Below are positions 52,390 to 60,950 of a stretch of DNA of 64,000 bases, piece by piece. Made by a program: the position numbers and the translations under genes. The first letter of the stretch is position 1. Each line of letters begins with the position of its first letter. The notes under the pieces were generated by a model that was not told where the DNA came from, searched no databases, and worked only from the letters and a program-made list of their open reading frames with translations. This DNA is from JAFGHJ01 sp964534175 (GTDB lineage Bacteria; Hydrothermota; UBA3072): positions 20,359-84,358 of the forward strand of contig CAZHNS010000007.1 of the NCBI GenBank assembly GCA_964534175.1. The letters are read 5' to 3'.

Positions 52390-53063
52390 AACTTACTTTT
52401 GACATTCACATTCATACAAACTACTCTTACGATGGTTTTATTAAAATTGGAAGACTTGCCAAATATGCAAAAAAATTAGGTTTGAATGGGATTGCAATAA
52501 CCGATCATAACACTTTTGACAGCATAAAATGGATACAGAAGTTTAATTTGGATAACACTCTCGAAATTATACCTGGTGAAGAAGTGCTAACCAACTGGGG
52601 AGATATTCTTTGTTTATGTATAAAAGAACCTATTAAAAGTAAAAATATATTTGACGTTGTAAAAGAGGTTAAAGAACAAAAAGGTATTACAATACTTCCT
52701 CACCCTTTTAAAAACCATGATAAAGCTATATTTGACAATCTCGAAATAATAGATGGAGTAGAAATATGCAATGGTAGGACCAAAGATTACTATGAAAGAA
52801 TTAAAAAAATCACATACAAATATCCTCATTTGATAGAAGTAGGGGGATCTGATGCTCATTTTCTATGGGAAATCGGAAAAGTCGTAACAACAATAGAAAT
52901 ACCTGATAACCGTAAAGGCATAAAATTTTATGAGGCAATAAGAGAATTTAAACCTGAAATTGAAAAATTAAACAAAAAATTGCCTTTTATATATCCTATA
53001 TTTAATATCGGATCAAAAATAAAAAAGAAAACATGGGGAAAACATGTTGCCAACAGACGATAG
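52386..53063 (+). CDS. PHP-domain metal-dependent phosphoesterase
   Basis: This 225-residue protein consists of a single PHP domain. Metal ligands appear in order: HIHTNYSYDG, ITDHNTFDS, PGEEVLT, LPHPFK and GGSDAH. All are kept, so it is probably active. The family includes histidinol phosphatase and trinuclear-metal phosphoesterases. It overlaps the ATP-grasp gene by 4 bases and the deacetylase gene by 20, so the three are translationally coupled. The phosphorylated substrate is unknown. Confidence 0.88.
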   Translation: MKLTFDIHIHTNYSYDGFIKIGRLAKYAKKLGLNGIAITDHNTFDSIKWIQKFNLDNTLEIIPGEEVLTNWGDILCLCIKEPIKSKNIFDVVKEVKEQKGITILPHPFKNHDKAIFDNLEIIDGVEICNGRTKDYYERIKKITYKYPHLIEVGGSDAHFLWEIGKVVTTIEIPDNRKGIKFYEAIREFKPEIEKLNKKLPFIYPIFNIGSKIKKKTWGKHVANRR

Positions 53064-54180
53064 AAACAAGCCATGGAATCTCTGTAAAAAGGCTTTTAAT
53101 AAAAAAACAAAAAAAGAAATCAGAACTATCTTTGAAAATTGTTATAACAAAGTAAAATTAAATACAGTTTTTTCAAATATAGATTTTGAAGACTTTCCAG
53201 ATAAGATTTTATTTGAATATTGGTTTAGAGATAAACAACACTTCAATATTGGAACAAAGGAAAAAATATATTATCAATTCAAAGAACTAATTCCATACAA
53301 AATAAGAACTTTGTTGCGTAACAAATATGTAAAAAAACAAAAACTTAGAAGTAAATTAAATTGGCCGATAGAATCGTTGTATGTTTCTTTTCTACACAAC
53401 TTATTAAAAGAGATTGAAAAAACTAATAAAATTAAAATATTCCCATTGAATCTTTGGCCCAAAAATTACAAATGCGCTTTTGTTATCACACATGATGTTG
53501 AGGGTATTGAAGGACTTAAGAAAAGTCATATTCTCATGGAAATTGAAGAAAGTCTGGGATTTAAATCTATGTTTAACCTTGTTCCATATAAATACAAAAT
53601 AACAAATGAATTTATTTCCTCAGCTAGGAAAAAGGGGTTTGATGTAGGGCTACACGGAATCAAACATGATGGAAAACTATTATGGTCATATAAAGGTTTT
53701 AAAATAAGAGCTAAAAAAGCGAATGATCTGCTAAGGAATTTTGATCTACATGGCTTCCGCGCACCTTTAACTCTCAGGAACCCAGAATGGTTTCAATTGT
53801 TAGATATTGATTTCGATATGTCATTCTTTGATACAGATCCATTTGAACCTCTTCCTGGCGGAACAATGAGCATATATCCATTTTTCATGAAGAATTTTTT
53901 GGAATTACCATATACCTTGCCTCAAGATAATTCAATATTCAATATTATGCGAAAAAGGAACTTAGAAATTTGGAAAAAGAAAATCAACTTTATAGAAAAG
54001 TTCAACGGCATGATACTAGTTAATATACATCCTGACTACATCAATGAGAACAACAATTGGGGCATAAACACATACCCCCTTTCACTATACGAGGAGTTCT
54101 TAATCTATGCTAAAAATAAAAATTATTGGTTTTGTCTGCCACGCGACGTAGTATCCTGGTGGAAGAAAACCAAAAGCTGA
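53044..54180 (+). CDS. Polysaccharide deacetylase (NodB-like) family protein
   Basis: The 378-residue protein has an N-terminal helical basic region of about 135 residues with no recognisable domain. A NodB-type domain follows: THDVEG (catalytic Asp and metal Asp), GLHGIKHDG (metal His), HGFRAPLTLRNP, and the final VNIHPDY histidine. The catalytic set is complete. Such enzymes remove N-acetyl groups from polysaccharides. There is no signal peptide, so it may act on cytoplasmic lipid-linked intermediates. GGGG lies 4 bases before the ATG, inside the PHP gene. Confidence 0.82.
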   Translation: MLPTDDRNKPWNLCKKAFNKKTKKEIRTIFENCYNKVKLNTVFSNIDFEDFPDKILFEYWFRDKQHFNIGTKEKIYYQFKELIPYKIRTLLRNKYVKKQKLRSKLNWPIESLYVSFLHNLLKEIEKTNKIKIFPLNLWPKNYKCAFVITHDVEGIEGLKKSHILMEIEESLGFKSMFNLVPYKYKITNEFISSARKKGFDVGLHGIKHDGKLLWSYKGFKIRAKKANDLLRNFDLHGFRAPLTLRNPEWFQLLDIDFDMSFFDTDPFEPLPGGTMSIYPFFMKNFLELPYTLPQDNSIFNIMRKRNLEIWKKKINFIEKFNGMILVNIHPDYINENNNWGINTYPLSLYEEFLIYAKNKNYWFCLPRDVVSWWKKTKS

Positions 54181-54229
54181 GATAAAAGAGTAACACAATT
54201 TTCTACTATACTATAATATACCTAAACTA

Positions 54230-54256
54230 TTGACATTTCAAGAAGATTGTTTTAAT
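54230..54256 (+). promoter_or_regulatory. Possible promoter of the first glycosyltransferase gene, near-leaderless
   Basis: TTGACA (54230-54235), 15 bases, TTTAAT (54251-54256), with the ATG at 54267 ten bases on and no Shine-Dalgarno. The spacer is short, so confidence is moderate. Confidence 0.4.
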
Positions 54257-54266
54257 TTACAAACAA

Positions 54267-55457
54267 ATGAACGCAAACCACAAAGGAAAAATAAACATAC
54301 TTTTCGTCGTAGAAAATAGTCCTGGAATACTTGACTGTAGAGTATGGCCAGAAGCAAAATCCTTGATAGCCTCGGGGTTCGACGTTTCCATACTCTCACC
54401 CCAGAACATAAAAACATCAACTCCTAAAATTAAGGATGGAATTAAATTATATGAGTATCCACATCTAATAGAAATGAATAATGCTTTAGGAATCTTGCTT
54501 GAATACCTTTTTTCCGCTTATTTCATCCTTATGTATGCCTTAAAGATTTATCTAAAAAGACCATTCAATATAGTGCATTTGGCAAATCCTCCCGACTTTC
54601 TTTGTATTTTATTTCTACCATTCAAAATTTTAGGAGTAAAGATAATCTTTGATCACCATGACTTATCACCAGAACTCTTTTTAGAAAAGTTTTTCAAAAA
54701 AAACTTCCTTTTTTACATCCTCAAAATTCTAGAAAAATTTTCTTACAAATTATCCGATATTATAATAGCTCCAAATAATTCATATAAAGCACTAGGCGCA
54801 AAAAGGAATAAAGTTAGCCTAAATAAAATATTTGTTGTAAGAAATGGTCCTGATCTAAATATAGTGAAACCTTATCCCCCGATTGACAAAATTAAAAAAT
54901 ATCTCATAGTATTTATAGGAAAAATGGAAGAACAAGATGGAGTAGTCAAATTAGTATATTCAATAGATCATATAGTAAATACAAGAAATTTTAAAGACTT
55001 TAAGGTTCTAGTCATAGGCGATGGCAATGATAAAAAGAGAATTGAGAGAATAATTGCAAATAAAAACTTGAAAGAATTTTTTATTCTTCACGGAGCAGAA
55101 TACAACAAGAAGAAACTTTTTAGTTTTATATCAACCGCAGACATTTGTGTAGATCCTGAAAGAGAATCAGAACTATCTACAAAATCAACACATTTAAAAA
55201 CCTTAGAATACATGGCTTTAGGTAAGTCAATAATTCAATATAACAGAAAAGAGGGTAGATTTTCAGCAGGTAAATCCTCAGTTTATATACAGAACAATGA
55301 CGAAAAAGCCTTCGGAGATGCAATAATTTCTCTTCTTCAAGATGAGAAAAAAAGAAAAGAGATGGGTAAATATGGCAAAGAAAGAGTACAAAAATACCTG
55401 CAATGGGATACTCAGAAAAAGGAACTTCTAAGAGCATACAAAGAGATAACTTTTTGA
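54267..55457 (+). CDS. Glycosyltransferase family 4-like protein
   Basis: The 396-residue GT-B fold enzyme has an N-terminal acceptor domain (NILFVVENSPGILDCRVWPEA; KIIFDHHDLSPELF) and a C-terminal GT4 donor domain (VFIGKMEEQDGVVKLV; HGAEYNKKKLFSFI; KTLEYMALGKSIIQY). The last carries the usual E-x7-E-like nucleotide-sugar region in a variant form. A hydrophobic stretch at about 75-100 suggests membrane association. It probably adds one sugar to the undecaprenyl-linked repeat unit; donor and acceptor cannot be predicted. It is markedly AT-rich compared with the dcw genes. Confidence 0.85.
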   Translation: MNANHKGKINILFVVENSPGILDCRVWPEAKSLIASGFDVSILSPQNIKTSTPKIKDGIKLYEYPHLIEMNNALGILLEYLFSAYFILMYALKIYLKRPFNIVHLANPPDFLCILFLPFKILGVKIIFDHHDLSPELFLEKFFKKNFLFYILKILEKFSYKLSDIIIAPNNSYKALGAKRNKVSLNKIFVVRNGPDLNIVKPYPPIDKIKKYLIVFIGKMEEQDGVVKLVYSIDHIVNTRNFKDFKVLVIGDGNDKKRIERIIANKNLKEFFILHGAEYNKKKLFSFISTADICVDPERESELSTKSTHLKTLEYMALGKSIIQYNRKEGRFSAGKSSVYIQNNDEKAFGDAIISLLQDEKKRKEMGKYGKERVQKYLQWDTQKKELLRAYKEITF

Positions 55458-55713
55458 AAACTAATTCTCCTACTTACAAGTTTATTTTTACAGATTAAAG
55501 ATTACCAACCTACTAAAAAACAAGTTTTTTTACGCAAAATTCACCGTTAAAGCTGTCCGAGCATTAATTAGAGCAATACTTAATTTACTTGCATTTATTA
55601 ACATTCCTACTAGCCAAAATCCATTTAACCTCTTGCGCTTCTAAATCACTATGTTATTTTTTTACAACATAGGAGCTTATGGAAAGCCTATTCAAAAAAA
55701 TAAGGAGAAATCA

Positions 55714-56661
55714 TTGGGAAAAGAAAAAAAATTTCTTATTGTAACAAATATGTATCCACACAAGGATAAACCCAATTATGGAACTTTTGTAAAAGAACAA
55801 ATAAAAGCTATCCAAGATTTAGAGCCTTCTTACGAATTTGAAATTTTGTTTATAAAAGGTTACATCAGCCCTTTTAATTATTTTAAAGCAATTTTTCATA
55901 TACGTAAATTAGTACAGAAAAAAGAATTTGATATAATACACGCTCATTATGGACTTTCTGGTTTCGTTTGCTGTTTTCAACACAAAATACCTGTATTATG
56001 TACATTTCATGGAGGTGATGTACAATACGTAAAATGGCAGAGTATAATTTCAAGAATAACGTCTCTTTTGATTAAACATTCTATCGCAGTATCTCCAAAT
56101 ATTAAGAAAAAACTACCCTCAAAGAACGTAAGCGTAATACCCTGTGGTGTATTCTTTAATATTTTTAAACCACTCGATAAGAAAAAAGCCAAAAAGAAAT
56201 TAGGGTTAGATCCGAAAAAAAGGTATATACTCTTTCCGGGAAACCCAGAAGTTATTAGAAAAAACTATGCACTATTCAAAAAAGTAATTGATTTATTAAA
56301 AGTTCATTTTAAAGATATAGAAGAACTAATACTCTGGGGTTTTAATAGAAAAGAAGTAATGTATGCTTTAAACTCTACAGAAGTGGTTTTGTTTACATCG
56401 TTCAGTGAAGGCTCAGTTACGGTTTTAAAGGAAGCATTAGCATGTAATACACCTGTAGTATCAGTAGATGTAGGTGACTCTAAAGAAATTCTACATAAAC
56501 TACCGGGTTGTTATGTAACTACTTATAATGCAGATAAACTCTTTGAAAATATCGTTAAAGTCTTAAGAGAAAAAAACCAAGTTAATTACCGAAATAAAAT
56601 TCGCCACTTTTCAAACAAAAAAATAGCTAAACAAATTATAAATTTATATGAAAGAATATAA
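55714..56661 (+). CDS. Glycosyltransferase family 4 protein
   Basis: This is a GT-B fold protein of about 315 residues. N-terminal motifs are FLIVTNMYPHKDKPNYGTFVKEQ and IIHAHYGLSG; TFHGGDVQYV lies in the acceptor domain; ILFPGNPEVIRKNY opens the donor domain. The EALACNTPVVSVDVGDSKEI segment, with FTSFSEGS before it, is the GT4 donor-binding signature. I place the start at TTG 55714 because AAGGAG lies 6 bases upstream. A longer frame from ATG 55651 adds 21 atypical residues. The preceding gap (55458-55713) holds no convincing gene. Confidence 0.87.
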   Translation: MGKEKKFLIVTNMYPHKDKPNYGTFVKEQIKAIQDLEPSYEFEILFIKGYISPFNYFKAIFHIRKLVQKKEFDIIHAHYGLSGFVCCFQHKIPVLCTFHGGDVQYVKWQSIISRITSLLIKHSIAVSPNIKKKLPSKNVSVIPCGVFFNIFKPLDKKKAKKKLGLDPKKRYILFPGNPEVIRKNYALFKKVIDLLKVHFKDIEELILWGFNRKEVMYALNSTEVVLFTSFSEGSVTVLKEALACNTPVVSVDVGDSKEILHKLPGCYVTTYNADKLFENIVKVLREKNQVNYRNKIRHFSNKKIAKQIINLYERI

Positions 56662-56809
56662 GTAATTATACTTACCCTATAAAGTCGATCCCAAATTTTT
56701 ATGTTTTATGAATTAAACTTTGGGAAATCATACAATTACAAAAAACTCTCGCTTATTTATACAGGATAAACCAAAAAACAAAATATACACTCTTCATATT
56801 CCTCAACCA

Positions 56810-56837
56810 TTGACTTGACGAATTATTACAATATAAT
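56810..56837 (+). promoter_or_regulatory. Promoter of the wzz-wzy pair
   Basis: TTGACT (56810-56815), 16 bases, TATAAT (56832-56837). The predicted leader of about 107 bases ends in AAAAGGAGG before the TTG start at 56951. The rest of 56662-56950 is AT-rich without features. Confidence 0.65.
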
Positions 56838-56950
56838 TAAATATGCTTATAAATATAAAAAGGGGAACATCATCAGACTATTTTCTACAAGGCTTTAGAT
56901 CCAAGAACTTTGGAGTTTATTATAGATATATAGTTTAAAAGGAGGTTCAA

Positions 56951-57616
56951 TTGCATAATAATGATGAATTAGATCTTATGGAAATAGTCCATAAATTATG
57001 GGAAAAAAAATTCTTCTTATTCTTTTGCTTTTTTATTCCAGCAATCGTAGCCTTAATTGTTAGTTTATTAATTCCAAAACGGTATACTTCTGAAACTACT
57101 TTTTTGGCGCCTGAAGTTGCTGCAGGAGGAGGTATTATTCAGACCCCCTTTGGGGGACTTTCAAGTTCAGGATTAGGACAAAGTGCAATTACATCACAAG
57201 CAGTAATCGCTCTGCTTAAAAGCGACATAATGATAAAAGCATTAATCGAACAATTCAATATTATGGAATATTACGGTTTCGAAAAAGAAAGAGCTGCAAT
57301 CGAATTTGTAAAGGAAAAAATGACTCATATTGTATTTCTAGCAGATGAAGGGATTATAAAACTTACAGTTGAGACTTATTCACCAGAGAACAGTAAAAAT
57401 ATTTTGGATTTTTATATAAATAACCTAAAAAAACTTAACGAAAAATTTAAGCTAACTACAGAATCCCCAATATTAAAAATAATAAGTCCTCCTTACATAC
57501 CAAAAGAAAAATCTTTTCCAAAGACCAAAATCAATATGGCAATTGCCGGATTGGGAGGACTTATATGTGGGTTTTTATTTATTTACTTTAAGGAAAAAAC
57601 CACAAACATTAGATGA
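56951..57616 (+). CDS. Wzz/chain-length determinant family protein (no kinase domain)
   Basis: This 221-residue inner-membrane protein regulates polymer length. It has a cytoplasmic tip, membrane helix 1 (about 21-42), and a periplasmic domain starting IPKRYTSETTFLAPE with a Gly-rich segment (GGIIQTPFGGLSSSGLG). The conserved PPYIPKEKSFPKTK proline motif precedes membrane helix 2. It stops after helix 2, so it lacks the Wzc tyrosine-kinase domain. The start is TTG 56951, chosen from the strong GGAGG upstream. It overlaps the next gene in ATGA. Confidence 0.88.
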   Translation: MHNNDELDLMEIVHKLWEKKFFLFFCFFIPAIVALIVSLLIPKRYTSETTFLAPEVAAGGGIIQTPFGGLSSSGLGQSAITSQAVIALLKSDIMIKALIEQFNIMEYYGFEKERAAIEFVKEKMTHIVFLADEGIIKLTVETYSPENSKNILDFYINNLKKLNEKFKLTTESPILKIISPPYIPKEKSFPKTKINMAIAGLGGLICGFLFIYFKEKTTNIR

Positions 57617-59049
57617 TTTTCCAAAACAGGCTTTCAACTATAATTGAAGCAGAAGTTGGAAGAAAAACATTTACCGTATTTATTTTTTTACTTACTGCAC
57701 TTGGTATAATATCTGCTATTGAACCATCTTACACTTTAATCGTTCTAGGCGCGTTAACATTACTTATTCTTATAACATTAAACCCTAAGGAAGCATTCCT
57801 TATTGCAGGAGCTTCCCTTATATTTCAGGCTGCCGTTGCAAGAAATATGGTCGTGCTCGGTAGCCCTGAAGAAGTCACAAACTTAATAATGAGAGCAGAC
57901 GAAGTTATATGGATATATTTCATTTGTTATATATTATTACATAATTATAAAGGAGACACCTGGCAATTCGAAAAAACTAATTTGGAATCCATCGCTATTG
58001 TTTTTGCCTTTATTGGACTTTTATCTACTTTTTTCAATCATAACTCAGTTTTATGGTCCTTAATTTCGATTTTCTTAGCTCTGAAGGGGGCCTTCATATA
58101 TTGGATCTCGAAAAATCTCAACTTAGATAGGTATAAAATTATATTATTTTTCAAAACAGTTTTATATATTCTTGTACTTACGGCAATTATTGGTATTTTT
58201 CAATACCTCGGAGTACAAATTTTCGCGCTGGGAACGACTGAACGCTTCGGAGTAAAAGTTGCTCGTTCAATATTTGCACATCATGGAGAATTCGGATCAT
58301 TAATGGCTGCAGGATTTGCCTTATCTATTGGTTTAAAACTCGGTACAAAAAAAAACAAATGGCTATACATTGCTTATATAATGGCGTTTGGACTACTCGC
58401 ATCTACAGTAAGAAGAAGTATAATTGGAATAATTTTAGGAATACTCTTCATAATGCTTTTTTACAGAAAATTTAGAATCCCTAAAAAATACGTTTATTCT
58501 TTCTTAGTAACAATAATTTTAACCTCTATAATTTTTTACGGACGCTTCTCAAACTTAATTTCAGGGACACAGGAGGAATACGGAATTAGTGTACACCCCA
58601 GGTATTTTCTATATTACGGTGCTTACGAGATAGCTAAAAATAAACCATTATTAGGCGAAGGCCCAGGTACTTACGGAAGCTATATTTCAATCATTAACAA
58701 AAGCAAAATATATCAAAAATATAAGATAACAATACTTGACAAATTCAAAACTGATACTTTTTGGCCAATGATCCTGGGAGAATACGGCATTCTGGGTACA
58801 ATTGCTTTTAGTTTATTGCTATTAATTATATTCCGGAGTTTACTAATCTCTTTTCCCAAGAATGACGATAATCCCTTCCTAAAAGGTTTATATATAGGCT
58901 ATATAATCCTATTTGTGGATTACTTAATTGAATCCTTAGCAACGGCTATCTACTCAAGATCTCTATATGCATTCATTTTTTTCGGAGGCATAGGTCTGCT
59001 AAATAAGCTCACAAATAAAACTACTGAAGAAAGATCTCAACTCATCTAA
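57613..59049 (+). CDS. O-antigen polymerase/ligase-like membrane protein (Wzy/WaaL type)
   Basis: The 478-residue protein has about 11-12 membrane helices. The Wzy_C-type signature region is the large periplasmic loop with VHPRYFLYYGAYEIAKNKPLLGEGPGTYGSYIS (shared by Wzy and WaaL). An arginine-bearing segment (TVRRSIIGI) lies before it. It is coupled to the Wzz-like gene, which favours polymerase (Wzy) over ligase. It is the last gene of the plus-strand arm. The convergent gap to 59234 shows no clear terminator. Confidence 0.82.
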   Translation: MIFQNRLSTIIEAEVGRKTFTVFIFLLTALGIISAIEPSYTLIVLGALTLLILITLNPKEAFLIAGASLIFQAAVARNMVVLGSPEEVTNLIMRADEVIWIYFICYILLHNYKGDTWQFEKTNLESIAIVFAFIGLLSTFFNHNSVLWSLISIFLALKGAFIYWISKNLNLDRYKIILFFKTVLYILVLTAIIGIFQYLGVQIFALGTTERFGVKVARSIFAHHGEFGSLMAAGFALSIGLKLGTKKNKWLYIAYIMAFGLLASTVRRSIIGIILGILFIMLFYRKFRIPKKYVYSFLVTIILTSIIFYGRFSNLISGTQEEYGISVHPRYFLYYGAYEIAKNKPLLGEGPGTYGSYISIINKSKIYQKYKITILDKFKTDTFWPMILGEYGILGTIAFSLLLLIIFRSLLISFPKNDDNPFLKGLYIGYIILFVDYLIESLATAIYSRSLYAFIFFGGIGLLNKLTNKTTEERSQLI

Positions 59050-59233
59050 TTCTTCTATATTCTTCTTATCTATTCTCAATATATTTTTATTATATATTTC
59101 CGGATTACATTCGTTTTCAATAAATTTTATCGGATTATAAACTTATATCTATAACTATACTTAGAGTATCAAAAAATAAAAAATCTCTTTTTACAGCTCT
59201 AAAGCATTTCCAGCCTGGTATAATAAAATCGTT

Positions 59234-60580
59234 TTATAGGCTTAAATCAAATAAAGAATTTATGGCTTTACGAACTCCTAATTCCACATCTAGACTCATT
59301 TCATCAGTTTTTTTTATTAAACTTTTTCGTATTTCTTCCCGATTCTGTAAAAGTCTATTGATTTTTTTTACCAAATCACTAGACCGTATCTTAGCGATAT
59401 CTAGAATATATTTCTCAAGGCCTACCATACTAATTATTCCAAATCCTTTTGGAATTTGATAGGCAATAGCTACAGTTGGGACGCCTTCAGATATAGCAAA
59501 AATATTTGAATGGATGCGTGTACCAACAAATAGATCCATTTCCCCATATATTTTTCTCATTGTAGCTGGGGAGTAATCACCTTTGAGTAAAAAAACATTA
59601 AAAGATTTTGTCATAGAGTAGACTTGTTTACCAATTGGCAAATCTTTCTGAGCATGTGGCATAATAAAGCAAGAAGCACTGTACTGTGAGCATACATATT
59701 TAATAGATTCAACGATAGAAGTTATATAATTTTCAAAAAGTCTTTCGGCTTCTCCTCGTAGTGGAAAATTCCAATCTCTAACCGTTATTCCTATCTTCAA
59801 GTCAGCAGAATTCTCAAATTTTATATCTTCCTTCTCTAAGATTTGACTTAAAGTAAATTCAGATGTTACCTCATCGCGGTTCTTCCAAAACGCAAGGTCC
59901 GGCAACAACATTATTTTTTCCTTTTTTAATTTTAGAACATTAATTAAAAAATTATAACTAATCTCTTCTCTTGCAACAATGCAAGCGAACTTATTCAATG
60001 TCCATCTTGAAATTCTCCTCTGGGTATATCCAACTATGGGACCAACAGAATGACCCAGAGCAATGACTTTCTTATTTAGAAGTATTGAAAGTATGCTTGG
60101 AAAAATCATCCTGTACAAAAACATAGATCCTTTAATTCCACCATAAGAATAGAGATAGCTACCTCCCTTAAGGATAATAATATCAGCATTTTTAATGGCA
60201 TTAAAGCTATGCTTGTAATATCCCATAGTGAACATCTGCGCCTTTTCTCCCAACATTACAGTCCAAAAAAGAATCCACCAAGAAAGCAATAGATATTTTA
60301 TACCATTAATTAAATCCGCAAATTTGCTAGCATTTTTAAAAATCCTTGGGAAAAAAGCGCCAAAATGACGATTAGCAAGCATACTTCTAAGGGAGTCGAA
60401 TCCTTCAAGTTCTGTAATCTCTTTAAGCGAATAATCCACATTTATAACCGATATATCTGGATCACAACAATATTTTCTCAGTAACCCCAATGTATTTTCA
60501 AGGATTGCCAAATCTCCTTTGTTGCAAGGATCAGACATATTTAAAATAGTTATTTTTTTACAGTCCACCTTATCCTTCAT
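59234..60580 (-). CDS. Polysaccharide pyruvyl transferase family protein
   Basis: This 448-residue GT-B-like protein is of the CsaB/WcaK family, which adds ketal pyruvate to sugars from phosphoenolpyruvate. Motifs are NMSDPCNKGDLAILE near the start, ILKGGSYLYS in the middle, VIALGHSVGP, CIVAREEISYNFL, LPDLAFWKN, ITVRDWNFP, and C-terminal FVGTRIHSNIFAISEGVPTVAIAYQIP with the conserved Arg-His pair. It has a possible promoter of its own. Together with the flippase and epimerase it makes the right arm of the polysaccharide locus. Confidence 0.87.
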   Translation of the reverse strand: MKDKVDCKKITILNMSDPCNKGDLAILENTLGLLRKYCCDPDISVINVDYSLKEITELEGFDSLRSMLANRHFGAFFPRIFKNASKFADLINGIKYLLLSWWILFWTVMLGEKAQMFTMGYYKHSFNAIKNADIIILKGGSYLYSYGGIKGSMFLYRMIFPSILSILLNKKVIALGHSVGPIVGYTQRRISRWTLNKFACIVAREEISYNFLINVLKLKKEKIMLLPDLAFWKNRDEVTSEFTLSQILEKEDIKFENSADLKIGITVRDWNFPLRGEAERLFENYITSIVESIKYVCSQYSASCFIMPHAQKDLPIGKQVYSMTKSFNVFLLKGDYSPATMRKIYGEMDLFVGTRIHSNIFAISEGVPTVAIAYQIPKGFGIISMVGLEKYILDIAKIRSSDLVKKINRLLQNREEIRKSLIKKTDEMSLDVELGVRKAINSLFDLSL

Positions 60581-60628
60581 ATTTGTCGAACATTAATATA
60601 TTTTACCAATAATCTATAAGAATTATTA

Positions 60629-60656
60629 AGATTAATATAGTTAAAGATAATGTCAA
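60629..60656 (-). promoter_or_regulatory. Possible promoter of the pyruvyl transferase gene
   Basis: The minus strand has TTGACA (60656-60651), a 16-base spacer, and TAATCT (60634-60629), a weak -10. The -35 box and spacer agree with the other promoters in the window. Confidence 0.4.
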
Positions 60657-60722
60657 GTAGCTTACTAATTAGGAAGTCTCCATTATCGAAATAAACCTTA
60701 TTTTACTCGATTTTCACAAAAA

Positions 60723-60775
60723 TCCGTTCGTATTATATTAATTGTAATATAAACGGAATACTATTACAGTATTCC
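60723..60775. other. Two overlapping inverted repeats in the wzx-pyruvyl transferase gap
   Basis: GGAATACT-ATTAC-AGTATTCC (60755-60775) is a perfect 8-base stem. TCCGTT (60723-60728) pairs with AACGGA (60752-60757), enclosing an AT-rich, partly self-complementary core. The two share bases 60755-60757, so they exclude each other at the base of the stems. They lie downstream of wzx on the minus strand and could end or attenuate its transcript. The rest of 60581-60950 is AT-rich with nothing recognised. Confidence 0.45.
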
Positions 60776-60950
60776 ATAAAATTTCTATTTTTTAATCACC
60801 TCTTGTACAATCCCCTTAAATGTATATCATTAGTTTTAGGTCAATTTGCATTCTTGCTTTTTAAACTATATGAAGTATTTTGAATGTCGTTTCAAGCTTC
60901 TTTTTTAAATTTGAGAAAAAATATGACACTTAACAATATTGATCTTCAAC

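Noticed and set aside
55461..55641. An open frame of about 60 codons before the second glycosyltransferase, ending NPFNLLRF
   Set aside because: It has no start codon or ribosome site, matches no family I recognise, and is bounded by stops. At most it is a gene remnant.
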